DNA of 64,000 nucleotides from an uncultured Fodinibius sp. (lineage in GTDB: Bacteria; Bacteroidota; Rhodothermia; Balneolales; Balneolaceae), in contig CAJXOG010000009.1 of NCBI GenBank assembly GCA_913057775.1, positions 62,001 through 126,000 of the forward strand, in the 5' to 3' direction. Of the stretch, positions 26,609 through 36,297 are shown piece after piece. The translations under genes were made by a program, and so were the position numbers. Every line of letters begins with the position of its first letter. Positions within the stretch are counted from its first letter, which is position 1. The notes under the pieces are model-generated. The model made no database searches. It was given only the letters and a program-made list of their open reading frames with translations, and was not told the origin of the DNA.

Positions 26609-27541
26609 TTAGGTTTTGATAGGCGGTAAAGAAGCTTCGATTTGCTCTCGTTTTGGTTCGTGCCATGGGGTAAGCTCCAGCTTTTCGGCCTGATCTTCAT
26701 CAGGGTCAGCATTCACAAAATAGCCCGGTCCGTTGGTAGCCATTTCAAAAAGTACGCCCCCGGGCGTTTTGTAATAAACCGACTTAAAAAAGTGTCGGTC
26801 GATAATCTCGGTAGGCTGCAACCCTCTCCGAATGACTTCAAAACGCATCTCGGTAAGATCTTCTTCATTTTTACTTTGAAAGGCAACATGATGGACAATG
26901 CCAGCTCCATTTTGACCAGGCTGAGAATTAACTTCTTCTATAATCAGGCTATGTCCGAGAGAACTTTCTGTTTGGTAAAGTATGCGGTTACCCTCGGTTT
27001 CAGCCTTTTTGAATCCCAATATCGACGTTAGTATCTCCTCTGTTTCTTCTTTCTGATCCAACTTGAGGGTAGTGTTCCAAAATCCCTGTATCTGGTATTG
27101 GACTGGTACCGATGATTGGTTCCAGCTTTTTAGTTCAGCGGCGGAGTAATCAAATACTAAGTGCAGTTGTAAACCGTCGGGATCCTTGAAAGAAATATGT
27201 GTTTTGCCAAAGCGCTTGAAAGGTTCGCTGTGCGGGATGTTTTGGTCATCTAGTCGCTGCTGCCAGAATTCCAGAGAATCTTTGGGAACTGCCAGTGATA
27301 TTTCTGTGGCTTCACCAGAGCCTGGATTTCCTTGGCGAGCACGCGGCCATGGAAAAAAGGTCAGACTGGAACCTGGACTACCTTCAGCATTGGCATAGAA
27401 GAGATGGTATTTAGTAGGGTCATCTTGATTGACGGTTTTCTTAACCATGCGCATACCCAGTTTTTTTACATAAAAGTCGTAATTATCTTGGGGATCACTG
27501 GCTATTACAGAAATATGATGCAGTCCTCTGTGTTCAGGCAT
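26609..27541 (-). CDS. VOC-family ring-cleaving dioxygenase (MhqO-like)
   Basis: Metal-dependent extradiol-type dioxygenase predicted to open (hydro)quinone rings. 310 aa with two vicinal-oxygen-chelate repeats: GLHHISVIASDPQDNYDFY at the start (metal His in HHIS), a second module from about residue 150 with VHHVAFQ (second His) and LFEMATNGPGY (Glu). Related to its neighbour at 27551 throughout (HHI, GSxLTFFPW, FKSVYxxxPGGxLFE), so the pair arose by tandem duplication. ATG start, 9 bp from the neighbour. Confidence 0.88.
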   Translation of the reverse strand: MPEHRGLHHISVIASDPQDNYDFYVKKLGMRMVKKTVNQDDPTKYHLFYANAEGSPGSSLTFFPWPRARQGNPGSGEATEISLAVPKDSLEFWQQRLDDQNIPHSEPFKRFGKTHISFKDPDGLQLHLVFDYSAAELKSWNQSSVPVQYQIQGFWNTTLKLDQKEETEEILTSILGFKKAETEGNRILYQTESSLGHSLIIEEVNSQPGQNGAGIVHHVAFQSKNEEDLTEMRFEVIRRGLQPTEIIDRHFFKSVYYKTPGGVLFEMATNGPGYFVNADPDEDQAEKLELTPWHEPKREQIEASLPPIKT

Positions 27542-27550
27542 AATAATTAA

Positions 27551-28480
27551 CTAACTGTTTAGTTTTGGTAATTCTTCTTCAATTACGTTGCGTTCATCCT
27601 CAAGCCATCTGGGTAATTTTAGGGATGATCCAAGCTCGTCCAGATCTTCATCGCGTGTAAAACCGGGTGGATCAGTTGCAATTTCAAATAGAATACCTCC
27701 GGGCTCGTGGAAATAGACCGACTTAAAGTAGTCGCGATCTTTTACCTCGGTAAGATAATAGCCTTTGTTAAGTAGTTGCATTCTCAGTGACTCTTGTTCT
27801 TCTTCATCTTTCACTCTAAAAGCGATGTGGTGCACTGTGCCTTTGCCCGGACGCCCGTTGAGATCGAATCCATCAATAATCTCAATTACAGAACCAAAGT
27901 CAGCATCTGTTTCATACAAATATCGGTTTTCTAACTGATTGGTTAGCTCAAATCCGAAATCGTCTTCGAGCAACCTCCCTGCTCCGGAGTGGTTTTCTTC
28001 TGCCAGGGTTGCTCCGTGCAATCCACGGATGGTGTGTTCCTGTGGGATAGGTCCAGCAGACCACCCTTCAAAACTATTAATCTTGGGATCAAGCACAAGT
28101 TCGAGATGCAATCCATCGGGGTCTTGCAGGCCAATTACTTCCTTTCCGAAACGTGAAAAAGGTTCTTCAATTTCGAGGTTATGGCCCCGCAAGTGATCCA
28201 GCCAAAAAGCCTTAGACCCCGTTGGTATCGAAAATGAAACGGCAACAACCTGTCCGCGATCAGGCTCTCCATCCTGTAGGTGTTCCCAGGGGAAAAAAGT
28301 GAGGATACTACCGGGGTCACCCGACTCATTGCCGTAGTAAAGATGGTAAACGGACGGATCGTCAAAGTTTATGGTTTTCTTGACCAACCGCAGGCCCAAG
28401 ACCTTGGTATAAAATTGATGATTCTGTTTAGGATTCCCGGCTACCGCTGTAATGTGATGGATGCCTTTATTATGCGACAT
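27551..28480 (-). CDS. VOC-family ring-cleaving dioxygenase (MhqO-like), paralogue
   Basis: Paralogue of the next gene downstream with the same two-module VOC layout: GIHHITAVAGNPKQNHQFY, GSILTFFPWEH, VHHIAFRVKDEEE and FKSVYFHEPGGILFE. The ATG at 28480 (MSHNKGIHH) is preferred to a TTG at 28495. About 310 aa. The two copies differ clearly along their length, suggesting distinct substrates and not simple dosage. Lies between the OYE gene (127 bp upstream) and the second dioxygenase. Confidence 0.88.
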   Translation of the reverse strand: MSHNKGIHHITAVAGNPKQNHQFYTKVLGLRLVKKTINFDDPSVYHLYYGNESGDPGSILTFFPWEHLQDGEPDRGQVVAVSFSIPTGSKAFWLDHLRGHNLEIEEPFSRFGKEVIGLQDPDGLHLELVLDPKINSFEGWSAGPIPQEHTIRGLHGATLAEENHSGAGRLLEDDFGFELTNQLENRYLYETDADFGSVIEIIDGFDLNGRPGKGTVHHIAFRVKDEEEQESLRMQLLNKGYYLTEVKDRDYFKSVYFHEPGGILFEIATDPPGFTRDEDLDELGSSLKLPRWLEDERNVIEEELPKLNS

Positions 28481-28607
28481 AAATGGTTCCTTCAAACTTT
28501 AATTGCTTTACATTTGCAGTACAAAATAGCGGATACTGTATAAAAATCTATATTGTGAGTTGTTAAAAGTATCCTGTCCAGTAAATAGGATCGGACATGT
28601 GATCAAG

Positions 28608-29714
28608 CTATTCGGCAGCCACTTCAGTGGACTGACTCATAAACGGATAGTCGGTATATCCTTCCTCATCGCCTCCGTAAAAAGTGCTTTTATCCTGATC
28701 ATTAAGTTTGGCATTTGCTTCAAATCGAGCAGGAAGATCAGGGTTGGCCAGAAATAGTCGCCCGTAAGCAACGAGGTCAGCTGTTCCGTTTTCAATAGCT
28801 TCATTACCACTATCTTGATCGTATCCGGCGTTGGTAATAATGGTACCGTTATAAATATTTCGGAAATATTCGGTTACCTTTGTCGGGTAATTATCAATAT
28901 CACTGACATCACTTATTGCCTCCATCAGGTGGACATAAGCTAAGTTGTAATCATTTAATTGCTCCAATAAGTAGCCAAACATTTCTTTAGGATTGGAGTC
29001 GCTTATGCCCTGATTACGTCCGACTGGAGAAAGCCGAATCCCAGTTCTGTCACTTCCGATTGCATCCGACACAGCCTCAACAACCTCAACTGCAAACCGA
29101 CTTCGGTTTTGAAGACTTCCACCATATTTGTCAGAGCGTTTGTTGGTACCGTCTTTTAAAAACTGATCGATAAGGTAGCCGTTGGCTCCGTGAATCTCCA
29201 CACCGTCAAAACCGGCTTTTATAGCATTGCGGGCTGCTTGTGCATAATCCTCAATAATGCCTGGAATTTCATCGGATTGGAGAGCACGTGGGGTCACAAA
29301 TTCCTTCATTCCATTGGCGGTAAAAATCTGTCCTTCTGGTTTTACTGCAGATGGTGCAACAGGTGGTTCACCATTGTGATACCGAGGATGGGAAACACGT
29401 CCTACATGCCAAATCTGGGCAAAAATATTGCTGCCCTCTTCATGTACTGCTTTTGTAACTTTATTCCATCCTTCAATCTGATCCTTAGTATGGATGCCGG
29501 GTGTCCAAGGGTAGCCGATACCCTGCTGCGAAATTTGGGTGCCTTCACTGATGATAAATCCCGCCGACGATCGCTGTCGATAGTATTTTGCCATTAAATC
29601 GGTAGGTACGTTGCCTTCTCCCGCCCGACTTCGTGTCATCGGAGCCATCACCACACGGTTGGATAGTTTTAATCCGGATAAATTGTATTTGGTTAACAGG
29701 GGTTGCTTATTCAT
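28608..29714 (-). CDS. nemA: Old Yellow Enzyme family alkene reductase
   Basis: FMN-dependent NAD(P)H reductase of activated C=C bonds (enals, quinones, maleimides, nitro compounds). 368 aa: NRVVMAPMTRSRA (flavin site), QIWHVGR, the active-site IHGANGYL (His-Asn pair) and FLKDGTNKRSDKYGGS, all typical of NemA/OYE. ATG start. It heads the minus-strand run OYE-dioxygenase-dioxygenase-esterase-porin, a combination that points to electrophile and quinone detoxification. The AT-rich 29715-29917 region should hold its promoter and any MarR/TetR-type operator; no regulator gene is adjacent. Confidence 0.9.
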   Translation of the reverse strand: MNKQPLLTKYNLSGLKLSNRVVMAPMTRSRAGEGNVPTDLMAKYYRQRSSAGFIISEGTQISQQGIGYPWTPGIHTKDQIEGWNKVTKAVHEEGSNIFAQIWHVGRVSHPRYHNGEPPVAPSAVKPEGQIFTANGMKEFVTPRALQSDEIPGIIEDYAQAARNAIKAGFDGVEIHGANGYLIDQFLKDGTNKRSDKYGGSLQNRSRFAVEVVEAVSDAIGSDRTGIRLSPVGRNQGISDSNPKEMFGYLLEQLNDYNLAYVHLMEAISDVSDIDNYPTKVTEYFRNIYNGTIITNAGYDQDSGNEAIENGTADLVAYGRLFLANPDLPARFEANAKLNDQDKSTFYGGDEEGYTDYPFMSQSTEVAAE

Positions 29715-29917
29715 AAAAAATATTAGTTAGATTCAGTAAATTCGGGTTTATGTTATTTTTAATTTAATGTTAAACTATTTAATAACAAAATAGATGATTT
29801 TTATACTTCTTATTGATTTGACTAAACACCAGAAGTCCTTATTCTATTCCCTTGTTGCTACGAATAATTGTAGCTTGGATTATAGAAATAGATTTAAAAT
29901 CTAAAATTAATTTTTCC

Positions 29918-30697
29918 ATGGGATTATTTGATTTTAAAACAGAAGAGAAAGTTGGTCTGGCACTGGGCGGTGGAGCGACATTGGGTGCGGCGCATGTTGG
30001 CGTGCTTCGGGCACTGGAAGAATCCGAGATTAAAATAGATTGTATTGCGGGCACCAGTATTGGCGCTATGGTCGGAGCTTTTTATGCTTTTGGTATGTCG
30101 GTCGATGAAATTGAGAAGATTGCCCTCGAACTTGACTGGCCGGATATCTCAAGAATTGCATTATCGCGGAGAGGGCTTCTGACCAATGATGAAATGGGAA
30201 AACGATTGGATAAATATCTGGGTGATGTAAACTTCGATGAGGCGGACATTCCATTTGCCGCAGTAACGACTGATATTTCCACCGGTGAAAAAGTTATTCT
30301 TGATGAAGGGGATGTCTCCGAAGCAGTCAAGGCCAGTACTTGCATTCCGGTGCTTTTTGAACCGATTGAATATGACGGACGTCTTTTGGTGGATGGTGGA
30401 TTAAAAGAGAGCGTGCCACTCTCAGCCATCCAATCGCTCGGCGCAGAATATACTATAGGCGTTGATTTGAATGCTCACCGTAATTATGAACGCCCCGATA
30501 ATATTCTGGATATCCTGAGTAATACGCTGGAAATTGCGCTGAAACATTTGGCCAATGTTAATACGAATGAGATTGATCTCCTTATTCAGCCCAATTTGGC
30601 GGAATTTAGTAGAAGTGAAACCAAAGATACCGATAAGATGATAGAGCGAGGATATCAGGCAGCTAAGGATTTGTTAAAAGAAGCACAGATAAAGTAG
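29918..30697 (+). CDS. Patatin-like phospholipase
   Basis: Ser-Asp dyad lipid acyl hydrolase (RssA-like). The ATG at 29918 (MGLFDFKTEEK) is preferred to an earlier in-frame ATG at 29852, which adds an unrelated N-terminus. Motifs: oxyanion loop ALGGGATLGAAH, nucleophile elbow GTSIGAM and VDGGL (Asp). About 259 aa, no signal peptide, cytoplasmic. Convergent with the SDR gene with a single base between the stop codons, so transcripts probably overlap. Confidence 0.9.
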   Translation: MGLFDFKTEEKVGLALGGGATLGAAHVGVLRALEESEIKIDCIAGTSIGAMVGAFYAFGMSVDEIEKIALELDWPDISRIALSRRGLLTNDEMGKRLDKYLGDVNFDEADIPFAAVTTDISTGEKVILDEGDVSEAVKASTCIPVLFEPIEYDGRLLVDGGLKESVPLSAIQSLGAEYTIGVDLNAHRNYERPDNILDILSNTLEIALKHLANVNTNEIDLLIQPNLAEFSRSETKDTDKMIERGYQAAKDLLKEAQIK

Positions 30698-30698
30698 A

Positions 30699-31412
30699 CT
30701 AACTCTTCCCATAAACGGTCACAATACTTCCCCGCGTAATATCATTTGCAGGAGAAATAAGGTAAGCAACCTGTTTCGCCAGCTGCTCGGGCTTGGGCCA
30801 TTTATCAAAATCAGCATTGGGCATGCCTTTCCGATTTTGCGGGGTATCAATTACCGATGGTGCAATGGCATTAACTAAGATGTTGTCTTCAACCACTTCG
30901 GCAGCAAGTGATTCAGTTAATGCAGCAACACCTGCTTTGGATGAGGTGTAAGCTGTCATGCCAGCTCCTTGTCGGGGTTCCAGAGCGGGACGTGCGGCAA
31001 TGTTAACAATACGTCCACTGCTTCTTTGAGACTTAAATCTTTGTATTGCAGCCCGACAACTGTTGTAGCAGGTCACCAGGTTAAGGTTAATCTGTTTCAT
31101 AAAGTCAGATTTTGGGGTATCTTCAATAGAGCCCATCCCAAAGCCGCCGGCAATGTGAATGGATCCCCAAAGCGAACCATTGGCTTCTATTGCATCATCA
31201 AAAAACGATTGAGCCTGATCTTCATCGGTAAGATCTACTCCTATTTTTGCAAAAACATGGTCGTGATCAGAAAGTTGAAAAGATTCGAACTCATCTTGAT
31301 TAAAGCAGGGCACGCTGCATTTGGCTCCATCATCTAATAGTAATTTTACTACAGCAGAGCCCAGCGATCCGGCTCCTCCTGTTACGATCACATGTTGATC
31401 AGAAAAATTCAT
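30699..31412 (-). CDS. Short-chain dehydrogenase/reductase
   Basis: Classical SDR, about 237 aa from the ATG at 31412 (MNFSDQHVIVTGG). NAD(P)-binding TGGAGSLG near residue 11, IHIAGGFG in place of NNAG, and the catalytic YTSSKAG (YxxxK). The longer frame from 31457 adds a non-family N-terminus. Substrate unknown. 122 bp after the APC-TrkA gene on the same strand. Confidence 0.88.
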   Translation of the reverse strand: MNFSDQHVIVTGGAGSLGSAVVKLLLDDGAKCSVPCFNQDEFESFQLSDHDHVFAKIGVDLTDEDQAQSFFDDAIEANGSLWGSIHIAGGFGMGSIEDTPKSDFMKQINLNLVTCYNSCRAAIQRFKSQRSSGRIVNIAARPALEPRQGAGMTAYTSSKAGVAALTESLAAEVVEDNILVNAIAPSVIDTPQNRKGMPNADFDKWPKPEQLAKQVAYLISPANDITRGSIVTVYGKS

Positions 31413-31534
31413 AAAAAGAATATTAGATATTGGCTTAATGTTGAAATAATTCAACAAGGCAAAACGCTAATTCATTCAAGGAGGCGATAAAAATATACGG
31501 TGTCATAGTTGAAAATGAACCGAAAAATTGAATA

Positions 31535-33571
31535 TTAGGAATCGGGGATGGTTGAGAAAATGTTATGGGCTGTCTGTATGGCCTTGCTGGGTCCTACAAA
31601 TACGACGTGATCTCCTTCTAGGATTTGGGTTTGTCCTCGCGGAACGACAAAGTCATCATCCCTGATTAAGGCTGCCACAACGCATTGATCAGGGATATCG
31701 ATATCCTGTATTACCTGGCCTACTACTTTAGCATTCTTTGGAACTTCCATATCAATCAAACTTGCAACCCCACTTTCGATTTCGAAAAGATCGGCAACAC
31801 TGGGTCGGTCAAGGTGATTTTCTACCATAGCTGCCGTGGCATAAGGCGCGCTTATGCAGACTATATTATTATCTTCAAGCAGAGATACATATGATGGATC
31901 CCTTGCAATCGCGATCACACGTTTGATACCCAATCGTTTGGCTTGAAGAGCCATAATAGAGTTTCGCTCATCGTTATTGGTGGCAGCAATAGCCACATCC
32001 ATTTTGTGAGGTTCCACTTGTTCAAGTATCTCCTGTTTGGTACCATCACCCTGAAAGATGGGTACGTTATATCGTTGCTCTAATTCATCGCACTTTTTCT
32101 CGTCCTGTTCAATAAAGGTTATTTGATATTCTGAGGAACGAAAAACCATGCGAAACTCGTCCTGTTTTAGCAGGCGGTCGGCGATATTGCTACCCAAATT
32201 ACCGCCGCCAATGATGAGTACATTCATGTGAGGCCTCCAGTAAGCTTGAATTTTAATTTTAATGCGTTGAATAAATTCCGGCAATCCACTCAGATCCTCT
32301 CGATTGCTCGGTTGAAAAAGATAAAGTACACCCCCAATAACGGTCAATATAATGCCTAAGAAAAGGCTTTGGGGATCTAATGTGGGAACAAAAAACCAAC
32401 AGGTAATGATACCCAATATAGGAACGACAGGATACAATATAATTTTAAAAGGTCGCCGCAGGTTGGGCATGTGTTGGTGAAGGGCAATGACTGCATAATT
32501 TACAATGCCGATGGCAATCAGATACCCAAAACTACTTGCTGACGCGAGTAGCCTGACAATACCCGAAGCTCCGAGCACGGCTACCAGTCCGGCACAGACG
32601 AAAAGAGCAATATGTGGTGTTTTATACTTGGAGTGAAGACGTGCAAAAATTTCAGGAAAGTGACCGTCGCGGCCCAGTGCAAAAAGCACGCGTGAGCTGG
32701 CCCCCAAGGTTACGCTGAAAGCGGATAGGCTTGCCATAATCGTAGCTATGATGCCGGCCCAGCGTCCCCATGCGCCAAACATGTGATCAGCGATAAATAT
32801 AAATGGGGTGCTTGTTTGGGCTAAGTCCGTATAATTGACGACCCCCATCATGACCCAGAGCAGCAGTACATAAATGGCAATACCTACGCCGAGGGTAATA
32901 AAAATGGCCCGAGGTATATTTTTGGCCGGTTCGATAATTTCTTCGGCTGCAACCGTGATCAGATCAAAACCGACATAGGAGATATAAATTAATCCCATGG
33001 TTGGAATTAAGGGTCCGTACCCCATGGGCGCAATGGGATCAAGATTTGCGGGTTCGACGTGGAAAGCGCCAAGTACGCCCACGCCCACAAGCACAATCAG
33101 TTCAATAATATTCATCACCGCAATGAAGGTGAGCGCCTCAGCCTGTCCCCTTAGGTTAATAAGCGTAAAAGCGATCGTTGTTAGAACCACCACAAGAATG
33201 ACGCTAATCTCTGGCAGGAAATAATTTTTAATAGTAAGTGCGAAAATGACTGCATAAAGAGAACAGGCTAACGTATTTCCTATCCAGAAAAACCATCCGG
33301 TAAGAAAGGCAACGGGCCGAGGTAACGTTCGACTTGTAAAGGAATATCCACCGCCGGCAATCGGGATTGCTGCTCCGAGTTCACTATAACTAAAGGCTGT
33401 AAAAAGCGTTAGTAAGCCCATGGCAAGATAGGCTATTATGCCAAGCGGACCGGCCGATTCGGCAACCTCGCTGGGCAGAGCAAAGATGCCTGGTCCCATC
33501 ATGGCTCCGATCCCGATCATTACGGCCATGAACAGTCCAATATTTCGCTTAAATCCCGATTGTTCTGCCAT
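31535..33571 (-). CDS. APC transporter with cytosolic TrkA/RCK domain
   Basis: Inner-membrane secondary transporter of the amino acid-polyamine-organocation family fused to a potassium-channel-type regulatory domain. Residues 1-420: about 12 TM helices with the APC signature GIGAMMGPGIFALP. Around residue 450 the TrkA-N Rossmann domain begins (VLIIGGGNLGSNIADRLL), continuing to ~560 and followed by a TrkA-C-like domain (VPKNAKVVGQVI ... GQTQILEGDHVVFVG). RCK domains bind NAD(H), ATP or c-di-nucleotides in K+ systems, so this may be a K+ or amino-acid importer gated by a nucleotide. ATG start; 678 aa. Neighbour of another APC fusion. Confidence 0.85.
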   Translation of the reverse strand: MAEQSGFKRNIGLFMAVMIGIGAMMGPGIFALPSEVAESAGPLGIIAYLAMGLLTLFTAFSYSELGAAIPIAGGGYSFTSRTLPRPVAFLTGWFFWIGNTLACSLYAVIFALTIKNYFLPEISVILVVVLTTIAFTLINLRGQAEALTFIAVMNIIELIVLVGVGVLGAFHVEPANLDPIAPMGYGPLIPTMGLIYISYVGFDLITVAAEEIIEPAKNIPRAIFITLGVGIAIYVLLLWVMMGVVNYTDLAQTSTPFIFIADHMFGAWGRWAGIIATIMASLSAFSVTLGASSRVLFALGRDGHFPEIFARLHSKYKTPHIALFVCAGLVAVLGASGIVRLLASASSFGYLIAIGIVNYAVIALHQHMPNLRRPFKIILYPVVPILGIITCWFFVPTLDPQSLFLGIILTVIGGVLYLFQPSNREDLSGLPEFIQRIKIKIQAYWRPHMNVLIIGGGNLGSNIADRLLKQDEFRMVFRSSEYQITFIEQDEKKCDELEQRYNVPIFQGDGTKQEILEQVEPHKMDVAIAATNNDERNSIMALQAKRLGIKRVIAIARDPSYVSLLEDNNIVCISAPYATAAMVENHLDRPSVADLFEIESGVASLIDMEVPKNAKVVGQVIQDIDIPDQCVVAALIRDDDFVVPRGQTQILEGDHVVFVGPSKAIQTAHNIFSTIPDS

Positions 33572-33757
33572 AGGATTTTATTTGGTGATATTAAATCACC
33601 GTTATTTAAAAAAGTATTTTTTTATATAGAAATGTGGGAGAGAGAAATAAATGGCAGTATATCTATTTGAGTGATCATCGTCAATGAAGTATCCTCTCAA
33701 ATTGATGCTGTTTTAATGATATTGGTCTATTAGGATGGAACAGATTGCCTGGCCTAT

Positions 33758-36112
33758 CTACGTATTGTTATCGGTATCCGGTGAAGTGCTAAGGCCAAGA
33801 TTTTCTTTCACGCGTTTGAACCCTTCACTTGCTTTTACCTTCCAGTGTTCTGAAACATATCTCCGAACCATAAGTACGGAACATGGAGCGCGATCGGCAA
33901 TAATATCTGGGATCGTACCAATAAGTACATTGCGGATGCCCCACTCACGGGAGGCACCAATAATGACCAAGTCGTGAGTATCGTCCTCAAAATCAGCCAT
34001 AATGCCGGAGGTTACATCTTCAGCTAAGCGAATATCCAAATTCAGTTTATCAAAATCGTTTACCAATGGGTCGATGGTCTCGAGCAGTGATTCACGCTCA
34101 TCGTCAATGTCAGTGCCCTCTCTAACTAGGCGAAGAATTTTTAGTTCTGCATCATGGATGCGAGCAATACGAACAGCGAGTTCAAGTCCCAGCCAAGCAT
34201 GCAACCCACCGCCCCATGGTAATAGAATAGAATCGATCTTCTCAAGGCCGCGATTTTTAAGGATTCCTACATCAGCCTTTAAGTTTTTAATGATACGTTG
34301 AACAGGAGAATTATAGATTCTTCCCACACTAAAGCCTCCTTGCCAACCCATTAATAGCATATCTGCTTCACGGGTTTGCGTTTCTGAAATCATGGCTCCA
34401 AAAACATCGTGGGCAGCATCAGTAACGGAGCGGAAGTCAGTCTTTTTGAGTATATCCTTATATCCATTTTTTATATGATCTGCTGCTTCACTCGATTGTT
34501 CAAGAATTGTATCAATTTTTCGTTGGATGGAAGGCCGCTGCTCCAGCTTTTCCCTAATGGTAGAAATGGGTGTTTGATAGGGCACGTGAATAAAGTGCAT
34601 GCCTTCAACAATACCCGGTTCTTCTTTTCCTGAAGAAATAAATTGTGCAAGTCTTAGTAAATCAGTTTCGTGCTCAGGATTAGCCAGTGCAGTAACCAAG
34701 TGTCGTGGCGATTTTGTATTGAGCGGGCGTTTGGAGGGAATCCACTCTTCGACTTCTTCCTTTTCGATTTTTTCAGGTTCAATCCAAAAGAGGCTCCATC
34801 CGTGTTCAGCCCAACGTTCTTTAAAGTCTGGAATGGCAGAATCTATGGATACCCTGTTGCGTCCCCATGTTAGGTACCAGGCAAGACTTACAACAATAAG
34901 TACTACCACAGCAATTTGTGCAAATGGTCCCGAATATATAATTACGGCCAAACAGCCCAGTGCAGCAATAAGTTGCCCAAGGGGATTTCCCGGAGTCCGA
35001 TAGCTTGGTTTGTACCAATCGGGATTGGCAGCACGAAGGACAATACAACCAATATTGAGGGCCGCATAACTGTATAGCTGTAAAACGCTGGCAATTTTTG
35101 CGAGATTCTCAAGACTTTCAATCAACAGGAATCCCAACGCTAATAGACCGGTTAACAAGATGGCACGATAAGGAGTTAGTAATTTATTATGGATTTCGCT
35201 GAGCCAGTTTGGCACCATACGGTCGCGGGCCATGGCTAAATTAATACGAGAGGATGCCATAATACTGGCATTGGCCGATGAGAGGGTAGCAAGAAGACCT
35301 GCAAAAATGATGGCGACTCCACCAAATCCTCCGAGCATTTGTCGGGCTGCGGTGGTGAGTGGATCTTTAACCTCCCGAATAGTTGATTGTGGAAAGATGC
35401 CGCCAATAACCAACAGAATTACCACATATAAAACAGTGACCAATGCCACCGATCCGATAAGTGCTCGCGGCAGATTTTTAGCCGGATCCTTAATTTCTTC
35501 GGCTACGGCTGCGATCTTCACAAATCCCAAAAAAGAGACAAATACAAGGGCAGTAGTGGTGAAAATAGGTTCAGTACCTAAGGGGAAGAATGGGTTGAGG
35601 TTAGCGGTATCAATATTGAAAAATCCAAACACACTAAATCCGCCTAAAATAGCAAAGAGGGTAAGGACTATGACCACTTGTGTGCGTCCCGATTCTTTGG
35701 CACCTACGATATTGAGAATAATTAACAATACACCACCCAGCACGGCTCCCCAGAAAGGCGTAAGCGGCATAAACTGGCTGAGATATTCTCCCAACCCGAA
35801 AAGGTAAAAAGAAATGGCAAAGGTAAGGCTAAGCCAGATGCCTACGCCTGAAATAGCTCCAAAGGCTGGTCCCAGCGAGCGGGATACAAAAAAGTAATCC
35901 CCGCCGGATGTCGGCATTCCTGTAGCCAGTTCGGCCGCACTCGAAGCCGTAATAATGCAGATAATACCAGCGGCAATATATGAAAAGATCGCGGCCGGTC
36001 CGGTTAGTTCAAGGGCAACACCAGCCAGTAAAAAAATACCGGCTCCAATCATTGTGCCGGCCCCAATGGTTAACGCATCCCAAAAGCCAAGTTCACGTCT
36101 TAAATCAGCCAT
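33758..36112 (-). CDS. APC transporter with two universal-stress-protein domains
   Basis: APC-family permease with a long soluble tail. The ATG at 36112 (MADLRRELG) is preferred to a TTG nine bases upstream. Residues 1-430: TM bundle with GAGTMIGAGIFLLAG. From about 465 two USP-like modules: the first (LVTALANPEHETDLLRLA ... ADMLLMGWQGG) is degenerate; the second (IDSILLPWGGGLHA ... LVIIGASREWGIRN ... APCSVLMV) keeps a G-rich nucleotide-binding-like loop. ~784 aa. Such APC-USP fusions are annotated as amino-acid permeases; transport of K+ is an open alternative. 186 bp upstream of the APC-TrkA gene. Confidence 0.85.
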   Translation of the reverse strand: MADLRRELGFWDALTIGAGTMIGAGIFLLAGVALELTGPAAIFSYIAAGIICIITASSAAELATGMPTSGGDYFFVSRSLGPAFGAISGVGIWLSLTFAISFYLFGLGEYLSQFMPLTPFWGAVLGGVLLIILNIVGAKESGRTQVVIVLTLFAILGGFSVFGFFNIDTANLNPFFPLGTEPIFTTTALVFVSFLGFVKIAAVAEEIKDPAKNLPRALIGSVALVTVLYVVILLVIGGIFPQSTIREVKDPLTTAARQMLGGFGGVAIIFAGLLATLSSANASIMASSRINLAMARDRMVPNWLSEIHNKLLTPYRAILLTGLLALGFLLIESLENLAKIASVLQLYSYAALNIGCIVLRAANPDWYKPSYRTPGNPLGQLIAALGCLAVIIYSGPFAQIAVVVLIVVSLAWYLTWGRNRVSIDSAIPDFKERWAEHGWSLFWIEPEKIEKEEVEEWIPSKRPLNTKSPRHLVTALANPEHETDLLRLAQFISSGKEEPGIVEGMHFIHVPYQTPISTIREKLEQRPSIQRKIDTILEQSSEAADHIKNGYKDILKKTDFRSVTDAAHDVFGAMISETQTREADMLLMGWQGGFSVGRIYNSPVQRIIKNLKADVGILKNRGLEKIDSILLPWGGGLHAWLGLELAVRIARIHDAELKILRLVREGTDIDDERESLLETIDPLVNDFDKLNLDIRLAEDVTSGIMADFEDDTHDLVIIGASREWGIRNVLIGTIPDIIADRAPCSVLMVRRYVSEHWKVKASEGFKRVKENLGLSTSPDTDNNT

Positions 36113-36297
36113 ACATATCAATTATTAATCTGAACAAATGAGCGAGAAAGTTATGAATTTCTTTTAACAACACAACATCAGGGATATTAATTACGAATTT
36201 AATGATATCGTTCACTTTCCGTACCTTTGGGGATGGAAACTTGAAAAGCGAAGCTTGTTTAAAATATTATCAAAAAAGAAATATTGTCGATTACACT

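Noticed and set aside
35232-35807. 191-codon open frame antisense to the APC-USP permease
   Set aside because: Composition mirrors the hydrophobic helices of the sense gene.
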